NCBI GenBank assembly: GCA_027596075.1
Contig: JADGJC010000001.1
Span: 316,796-380,795 of the forward strand
Source of the DNA: Rhizophlyctis rosea
Lineage: Eukaryota; Chytridiomycota; Chytridiomycetes; Rhizophlyctidales; Rhizophlyctidaceae
Direction: 5' to 3'
DNA: 64,000 nucleotides
Shown here: in pieces, positions 57,783 to 64,000 of the stretch
Position numbering within the stretch: position 1 is the stretch's first letter
How the letters are laid out: every line of letters starts with the position of its first letter
Made by a program: the position numbers and the translations under genes
Notes under the pieces: model-generated
The model's database searches: none
Told to the model about the DNA's origin: nothing
What the model saw: the letters and a program-made list of their open reading frames with translations, nothing else

Positions 57783-59064
57783 GAAGTCGGACGTTCATCG
57801 TTCGGTTTGATTTTAGATTGTAAATAGAAGTTCATCAATGTAAAGTAACAGCATAGTTTGCGGTCGGAATTGTCCTTAATTCAAAGTGTTATCAACTTAT
57901 ATCAGTCAGCTTCTCTTTTGATTTCCGTATTATTCACAGTTGCAATGCGACTTGATCGAAGAATAGGAGCTGCAACCCAGCCGGCCAGCAGTGGTTGATT
58001 GTGACTGATACGTGATAGCTACACAGAATACCATGCGTTGGCATCACATGATGACAATTACACCTATGAAGTACGCAACATTTTTTCAGTCCATACCACA
58101 TCAGACCCAATGTGGGGTGACCACCTCAAAACTCCAGGGGTAGACCCTTCTGGTAAAGCGGTCAATTAAAGGCAGGCACAGGATAAATTTATCAATCGAG
58201 TCCGTTGAGTTTACTTATGTCCTTGACGTTTCTGCTTCATCCAATCCTCACTTCCATTTGTGGAAGAATCAGCCTGATACTAAGTATTTGACTTGATTAA
58301 AGATGATGTTTACGCGAACTTAGGTGTCAAAGGGTCGCGGAACAGGAGGGTGTCGCGCACATTACCCATTCGTCAATTTTTACTATAAACTTGACATGTC
58401 AATTCTGACGTTCAAATATCAAAGTCGTTATGCTGATGAAAATTGACATTTCCCTGTCAAATTTGACATTGACCGTCAATTGCCATAAACATGTTTGCAT
58501 TTACTTTGCCATATTAGCACCTCAAACCTTGACATCACCCATATCAGATCTGATATCAATATTGACATCACGGAAGCACTGCCGAACATTCTGCACTGCA
58601 TCACAAACATGAGAGCAATGCTCTCAAAACTTGCATGGTGTTGCCATCAATCAACAGGATTGCTGACTTTGCTGCTCCAGTGGTACTCAAGGTGGCAACC
58701 ATGCTTCATCTGGCACAGAGTAGTCAAGTCTACACAGTGTCAAGTTTGACATCACACGTCAACATTGATATAGGCCAAATAACTCAAATAGCGCATATAT
58801 ATGTCAAGTTCGATGTCAATATTGACATGGGCAGTATCGCATATGGGCGTCAGATTTGATGTCCGATGGGTTACGGACGCGTCACCTTGCGGAACAGTTG
58901 TCTTGCGTAAGCATCCGCAGCCGTTGGCCCGGCTGGTCACAAGGAAAACTCGTCCCTGTCGGCATCCCCACAAAAATTAAGAAAGTGAAAAACGTGAAAA
59001 TCAACTGTCGACCTGCTGAATTCAGATCCAGCCCAGCAGCATACGAACGTATAGCAGCGGCAAT
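57783..59064. other. Intergenic with palindrome array
   Basis: About 1.3 kb. The second half is an array of TTGACA/TGTCAA half-sites, given separately. No coding frame is credible. Confidence 0.5.
58391..58828. repeat. Array of TTGACA/TGTCAA palindromes
   Basis: About fifteen TTGAC or GTCAA half-sites lie within 440 bp, many arranged as palindromes. Perfect examples are TTGACATGTCAA (58391-58402), TGTCAAATTTGACA (58455-58468), ATATCAGATCTGATAT (58541-58556) and ATGTCAATATTGACAT (58813-58828). TGTCAAGTTTGACA (58738-58751) differs at the centre only. Spacing is irregular, so this is not a simple tandem repeat. It could be a cluster of dimer binding sites or a foldback element. Confidence 0.85.
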
Positions 59065-59749
59065 ATGGACCCTTCCAACAACGACAGCAGCAATGCGTCT
59101 CAATCGGACCGTTCAGGAGCTGGCTCCGACCATGGAGTTGATGGGGACGAGATGCTCAGCGATCCCGATGACACGCCTTATTTTGATGAGACCGATGACT
59201 CCGAATACTCGAGAGTCGACAGATTCCGAAAGCGATGCTGACCAAAAGGAAAAGGAAAGCAACACCCACACCAGCAACCACCATCCACCGCGCACCCGTA
59301 GAGTCCGTAGCGCTCATCACTATGAGTATCATTCACAATCGGAGAGCGAGGCCGATTGTGCATACGACGACGGCGCAGATGAATCTCTTTACCACCACAC
59401 CTTCCAGGCGCCCCGAAACGCCGAACGCGGGGAAATCTTCCCTGACGCAATATCCAATGTTCAAATACCGAAGACCGGGCTTCCACCCCACATCCTTGAC
59501 AGCTTGAACCACATCCGACACAATTGGAAAAATGGAAGGGAGTACGGTCTTGCATGACTGGCTGGAGGAGAAGAAGGTGAGAAAACATTACCTGCCGTTC
59601 AAGATTGTATTTTGCACTGTGATTGAAATGCTAAATGTCGTAATCATGCAGATGCCGGAGTTAGCACTGTCACCATCAAAGTCTTCGACCTCACCAACGA
59701 CTACAATCGCTCACTCGCAGGAACCAAAATCCAGACAACTCTTGAATGA
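59065..59749 (+). pseudogene. Acidic protein gene, apparently frame-broken
   Basis: From ATG 59065 the frame reads MDPSNNDSSNASQSDRSG...DDTPYFDETDDSEYS, strongly protein-like, then closes at 59239. The next frame continues naturally from about 59215 (STDSESDADQKEKES...PKTGLPPHILDSLNHIRHNW). A weak intron (GT at 59547, AG at 59651) would add a hydrophobic-patterned tail (AGVSTVTIKVFDLTNDYN) and stop at 59747. One single-base shift, real or a sequencing error, is needed. No family is recognised. Confidence 0.35.
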
Positions 59750-60925
59750 TGACATCTTCCTTTGCAGTGTCAAATTCATCAGTCATACTCCCACCATACG
59801 CTGCCTAGCTCTCACCTGCCAATCACTGCAATTTATTACAACGCCACTCCTTTGGGTCACGTCTCCCAACTCGAAGCTTCAACAAAATCCTCACCATTGT
59901 AGTCAGTCCACGCAACCTTGCCCATCACGTCCGCACTATCAGATTCATTCATCTGGACACTGGCAATCACAATCTCTGGACTGGTTCCCAAGAACAATTC
60001 GATTCCTTATCATCATTGGGGCCATCCTAACATCCACCCTTTCAACCTCGAAACCCTCCAAATCCAACGATACGGCGTCAATTAACCCTGATCGACTTCG
60101 TCAACTTCATCACCAACCATTGGGATCTCAATCAAGTCCGCACACTGAATTCATCTTGCACCAGTGTCAGCGTGGAGACTTTTGAATCGATCCTCTCCCG
60201 CGTACCACGTTTGAAGGTGTTGGCTGTTGGCACAGTTTGGGAATCCACTGCCGATGGGTTGCCAGCTTCAAGCCCGATGTGGGAGACAAGACCGGATTAT
60301 TATGATATGGGATTGTTGAGATGAAGACGCGGTTTGGGTGCTTGGAGACTTTGATTGTTGAGTGCGATGAAGTGGAGCCTGGAATGGCCTATTTGGTCCC
60401 GAGTGCGATCCCGACGTATTTGGTCCCGAGTCCGATCCCGACGTTGAAGGTCCTTTCATTGATTGTTTATAAGACAGTTTTGGAGGTTCCTGCTGGGAGT
60501 TTGCGCGGTTCGGTGGGAACGTAGGGAAGATGGGCGGCATTTGAAACCTACGAATTGAATGCTGTGGTGTCGGATGAGTTTATCCAACACCATCTGACTC
60601 ACATCGGATCCTCCTTGAAGCGATTGATCCTTGCGCAGCTACATAGATGTCCGGACGATGGAAGGATTTTGGGATCCATTGCTGCGCATTGTCCAAATTT
60701 GCAGACCTTGATTTTGGATCGAATTTGAACGCGCAGACTCTGGAGGGTATTGCTGAGGTTGCGAACTCTTGTCCGGAGGTGAAGATTGGGTGGGCCCCGA
60801 GTGCTCCGTGGATGGATGGGGGAGTACTGGTGGATATGTTGACGTGGGCTGGGAGACTGTATGAAGGAGGGGATGTGGATGTTGTCAGGAGGTGGATAGA
60901 TGTGCCTGAATGCCGAAGACGGTGA
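59652..60925 (+). pseudogene. Decayed F-box/LRR-like gene
   Basis: Protein-like segments lie in one orientation but in changing frames. An F-box-like start (LLNDDIFL...IRCLALTCQSLQFITTPLLW) ends at about 59856 and continues one frame over (RSFNKILTIVVSPRNLAHHV). A TAA at 60028 and a further shift follow, where an LRR-like segment reads PFNLETLQIQRYG. Then come VNFITNHWDLNQVRTLNSSC, a TGA near 60322, and later LRR-like pieces (SLKRLILAQLHRCPDDGRIL, HCPNLQTLILDR). At least four breaks, none with intron-like ends, argue for a pseudogene. Parts overlap the tail proposed for the upstream frame. Sequencing errors are a lesser alternative. Confidence 0.6.
60390..60443 (+). repeat. 27-bp tandem duplication in the F-box pseudogene
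   Basis: TATTTGGTCCCGAGT(G/C)CGATCCCGACG occurs twice in a row, differing at one base. It keeps the local frame and looks like a recent slippage or duplication event. Confidence 0.9.
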
Positions 60926-61548
60926 TATCGGGCAAAACTGTGTAAAACTTGGGGTGTAGTTGTACGCAACCTATGTAGTTGATTGTAAATATTGTACAGT
61001 TAGAAAATTCCAGAGACGGGACCTTTCAGTCTAATGGAGGATGTAGAACATAGGAAATGCTTAATATGTTTGAAGCTCACAAGCCTCCGCGTGGAAGTAG
61101 ATTAGCAGGGAGATGGCAAACATGCCATCTGCATTGAGCATTTGATGCAATTTGAAAGTCAACAAGTCCATGGGGTCATCGCCAATGGTTGACCTTTAGG
61201 CAACATTGAACACGTGTTTGGTGTTTTCAAGCGTAGTGATGCAATTCTGCTCGATCCTTAAAATAATAATCAGAATCAATACTGTGTTACCATCCATCAT
61301 GCCTCCGACTCCCTGTTGAGGATGACCATGCAGGAGCAAATGTCACCGCGGAAGATATCAGGAAATTCCTATCCATGATTTGCAACTTGGAACAGATGAC
61401 GAATCCCACCACCCATCACGATGCACACAACGATGACGTTTGTTGATTGTATTATTCCAATTAGTGTGCACAAAACTGATGCAAAATCGCAATTATTGCA
61501 CATGTCTTTCCTTCACATAAGCTCCCAACGCACAAAGAAAGACGGCCA
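60926..61548. other. Intergenic, 0.6 kb
   Basis: Downstream of the pseudogene and of URC1 (convergent). AT-rich; nothing recognisable. Confidence 0.5.
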
Positions 61549-63657
61549 TTAATGTTGAATGTCATCCCTGTAAAAACAAAAGTTGTTAGCATAGATTTTT
61601 TCTTCACGGTGAGGAAGGGTCGTGCAAACATACCAAGTTCGGCCCTTCGTATCTTCCAGATTGATAGGCACTTGATCCGTGGTAAAGTACCCCGCCGCAA
61701 TCTTCGCGTCAATCTCGACCTTTGAATCTGGTGGCAGCATGTCGGCCGGGATCGGCACGCGTTCCAGGATGGGAATGCCGGCGTTGACAATTGCATCGTA
61801 TTTCTAGGAGTAGTGTCAAAAACGGCGCATTCTGGACGAAACGGATTTCGCTTCCAAAACACCAACCATATTACTCATACTGATCATCCTATCAATCTTC
61901 GTGATCCCCAACCAATGCAACGCATCAGGCATCGTGGCCTGGAACCTCATGTCCTTGACTCCAGCAATGTTCTCGGTCCTTTCAAAGTATTTGGCCGCCG
62001 TGTCGCCTCCCTCTGCCCGTTTGCGCGCATTGTACACCAAATACTTTGTCACTTCTCCGAGGGCGCGACCTTCCTTGCGAAAGTACACGATGAGACCGAC
62101 GCCGCCTTGTTGGGCGGCGCGGATGCATTCGACGATACCGAAGATAAGGTAGGGACGGCATGTGCCTTGAGAGAAAACATCAAAGTGAGCATGTCTCATA
62201 TGTGGGCGGAGAAGAGATCAGTGCGATGCGGGCGATCTATGACGTACAGATATCTGACCCGAAGACGTCACTTCCATTGCATTCGTCGTGTACGCGAAGA
62301 GTCAGCTTTTTGGTGGGATCGGAGAGATATTCAGGAGGACCGAAGATGTATATCGACAAGCCTCCGATGGGCGGGAGGAAGACTTTGAGGTCGGGACGGG
62401 TGATCAGTTCTGGGTACATCCCACCGGTGTCCTCACTGTGAAATAAGCATTAATTCGACGGAATCCGGAAAATGTTGTTCAACGACCGCATCTTCACTTA
62501 CAACAACGCGCGTCGAAGCGTGGTTTCATCCACACCAAACCGGGAAGCAATACCCGGCAAGTACCAAACAGGCTCTACGGCGCCCTTCGTTACGGCCAAA
62601 TGCCCATTCGGCAACACGATTTTCCCATCAACATCCAACGCCTTCTTTTCCACGAGACTCTCAATTTCCACAAGCTGCATGTGTGCGCGCGTAATAGCGA
62701 TGGTCGGTCGGATGTCAATGCCCTTCTGAAGATCATCCGCGTACACTTCCGCTACCACATGGCCCCACGGATCAAGAGAAACGATAGTGTCAGGGTTGCC
62801 CCAGGAAGGGAATGGACCAATCTTTACGACTGGTTCGGTGTTGTGCAAGTTTGGTTTGTGAGTGGGTTCGAGTTCACGGATGGCCACTGCGAGAGCTCTG
62901 TAGACACTGTAGGCGCCGCCGTGTGCGCCGATGGCGTTGCGGAGCTTGATGGAGGAGGGAATGCGGGAAGCTACGACAGGACCGCGGATTTTAGGATCTG
63001 GGTGGCCCCAGTTCAGCGGTATTGGGCTGATTCCTAAATATGTTTGCAAGCATATCAATATCACCACCTTCTTCAAAAGCGTCCGTTTTTACTGTGATAA
63101 GTTTTTGACACCTACCAACTTGTCCAGGATATGTTGTTAAAATGATGCGATGGTTATACAACTGGGATCCCATTGTGATTCCCAGCGATGGTGACGAGGA
63201 GAGAATGGAGGGCGGTGGGGCTGCCATTGGAATTGGAACAGGTGCACTCTCAATTGAATCAACGTCCGAGTCAACATCCGAGTCGAAGGTGTTGGCTGAT
63301 TTGTTTACAATTGTCAACCCCCAGGCATTTTCATGAGGTGATAGTTCAACATTCTTCACTGAATGAAGTACCTGAAGAAATGACGGTAAACCCGTCTCGA
63401 GGAGTCACACCATCGGAGCCATTAGTCGTCATGGATTGACTCAACGTTGCGATTGCCGCTCCATTGCGAAGCTTTTTCAACTCCTGACGGGTTTCCTCTT
63501 GGTACGATTCAACCTGTAGCAATGATTACGGGCTATGTTTTCATTTAAATGTCATGACTAGCCTTACCTGCTGACGTAACTGTTCTTGCTCTTGTTTCAA
63601 AGAGTTCACAGCGTCCAAAATCTGCTTCAAAATGCTTGCATCGGCAGACGCGTTCAT
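61549..63657 (-). CDS. URC1: URC1-like GTP cyclohydrolase II homologue
   Basis: Eight exons (63657-63568, 63513-63372, 63295-63116, 63033-62502, 62435-62248, 62165-61867, 61803-61634, 61567-61549) give 539 aa. The N-terminus is a short coiled coil (ILKQILDAVNSLKQEQEQLRQQVESYQEE) and a Ser/Asp linker. Then comes the GTP_CH_N domain (LNWGHPDPKIRGPVVAS...AIGAHGGAYSVYRALAVA) and the cyclohydrolase II-like domain. HDECNGSDVFGSDICTCRPYL holds the three zinc cysteines (367, 378, 380; C-x10-C-x-C). GLIVYFRKEGRALGEVTKY and DALHWLGITKIDR follow. URC1 proteins act in the fungal URC pathway of uracil catabolism, not in riboflavin synthesis. The terminal exon is only 19 nt. Intron phases agree throughout. 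Confidence 0.9.
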
Positions 63658-64000
63658 TTTGAAGGTTGTGCGTTGACGGTTATTGCTATGACAATCGAAA
63701 AGAAGCAAGCAGTGGAAGCGCAAATTTCGCTATTCAATACTTGTGTTGTCTCTAAGCAGTTTGTTACGGATAATTTTTCGTGGGAAGAAATTCAGCGTGG
63801 AAAGATGGGTGAGGTGGGGGTTAAAGACAGAAGGGGAAAGTGGGCCGGTGGCGAGGGTATCGAACCCCGGCTGGCTGGTCAGCAGATGCTTTGAACACTT
63901 GGTCACACGCAATTGGCGCGTGGCGCTGTGGCACAGGCATCGTGCAATCTATCGCGGTCGAATCAAACATCGGAACCCTATCGTGTGCGATGGAATTTTG
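63658..64000. other. URC1 upstream region, window end
   Basis: Holds the URC1 promoter and a tRNA-like sequence at about 63848-63908. No coding gene is visible before the window ends. Confidence 0.5.
63848..63908 (-). other. tRNA-like sequence with pol III A and B boxes
   Basis: On the minus strand TGACCAAGTG resembles an A box (TRGYNNANNNG) and GGTTCGATACC, about 40 nt further on, differs from the B box GGTTCGANTCC at one position. The flanking 7-nt segments cannot form an acceptor stem and the T stem is imperfect, so it is not a working tRNA. It may be a tRNA relic, a SINE head or another pol III promoter. Confidence 0.4.

Noticed and set aside
58391..58862. CRISPR-like array
   Set aside because: Half-sites are 5-6 bp, irregularly spaced and palindromic, in a eukaryotic context; no repeat-spacer structure.
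63848..63920. A functional tRNA gene on the minus strand
   Set aside because: A- and B-box matches exist, but the 5' and 3' 7-nt segments do not pair and the T stem is imperfect, so I keep it only as a tRNA-like sequence.

Overview
The window looks like nuclear DNA of an early-diverging, probably chytrid, fungus. Genes are split by short introns, mostly 56-106 nt, with GTAAGT/GTGAGT-like donors and CTAAC/CTGAC-like branch sites. Cellulose-binding CBM1 and plant/algal polysaccharide-degrading enzymes are present. Genes missing from most yeasts (FIGNL1, BRCC36, a membrane-tethered ATF6-like bZIP factor) sit beside typically fungal ones (LOA1, URC1, a cerevisin-like protease). No rRNA, functional tRNA, CRISPR or phage-like feature was seen. 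The chytrid assignment is inference.

Layout. 0.3-10.4 kb: ATF6-like bZIP factor (-), secreted CE3 esterase with a six-cysteine module and CBM1 (-), FIGNL1 AAA ATPase (+), unknown helical protein (-). 11.5-18.7 kb: single-LIM protein (+), three diverged ~210-bp repeats, a phosphatidylinositol phosphate kinase with a predicted N-terminal membrane segment (-); its first intron holds a 10-N assembly gap. 19.8-25.4 kb: secreted subtilase (+), small secreted protein (-), CDP-alcohol phosphotransferase (-). 25.4-29.0 kb is gene-poor. 29.0-39.0 kb: WD40 protein (+), small membrane protein (+), MFS transporter (-), orphan multi-span protein (+), secreted GH5 mannanase-like enzyme (-). 41.2-52.3 kb is gene-dense: acidic orphan, SDR oxidoreductase, protein phosphatase inhibitor 2, TTI1, BRCC36, LOA1-type acyltransferase. 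53.2-57.8 kb: DUSP23-like phosphatase, M50B-like membrane metalloprotease, GPI-anchored protein candidate. 57.8-61.5 kb is the least orderly part: an array of TTGACA/TGTCAA palindromes, an acidic reading frame with a break, and a decayed F-box/LRR gene. 61.5-63.7 kb: URC1-like GTP cyclohydrolase II homologue (-), with a tRNA-like pol III A/B-box sequence upstream.

How the genes relate. There is no operon logic. Functional themes are secreted biomass degradation (CE3 esterase, GH5, subtilase), DNA-damage and PIKK biology (FIGNL1, BRCC36, TTI1), phosphoinositide and phospholipid metabolism (PIP kinase, CDP-alcohol phosphotransferase, LOA1), phosphatase control (inhibitor 2, DUSP) and uracil catabolism (URC1). 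BRCC36/LOA1 (201 bp) and inhibitor-2/TTI1 (313 bp) are divergent pairs that may share promoters.

Exon models were built by hand from donor, acceptor and phase agreement. All multi-exon models given keep a continuous frame, but individual junctions need transcript support.
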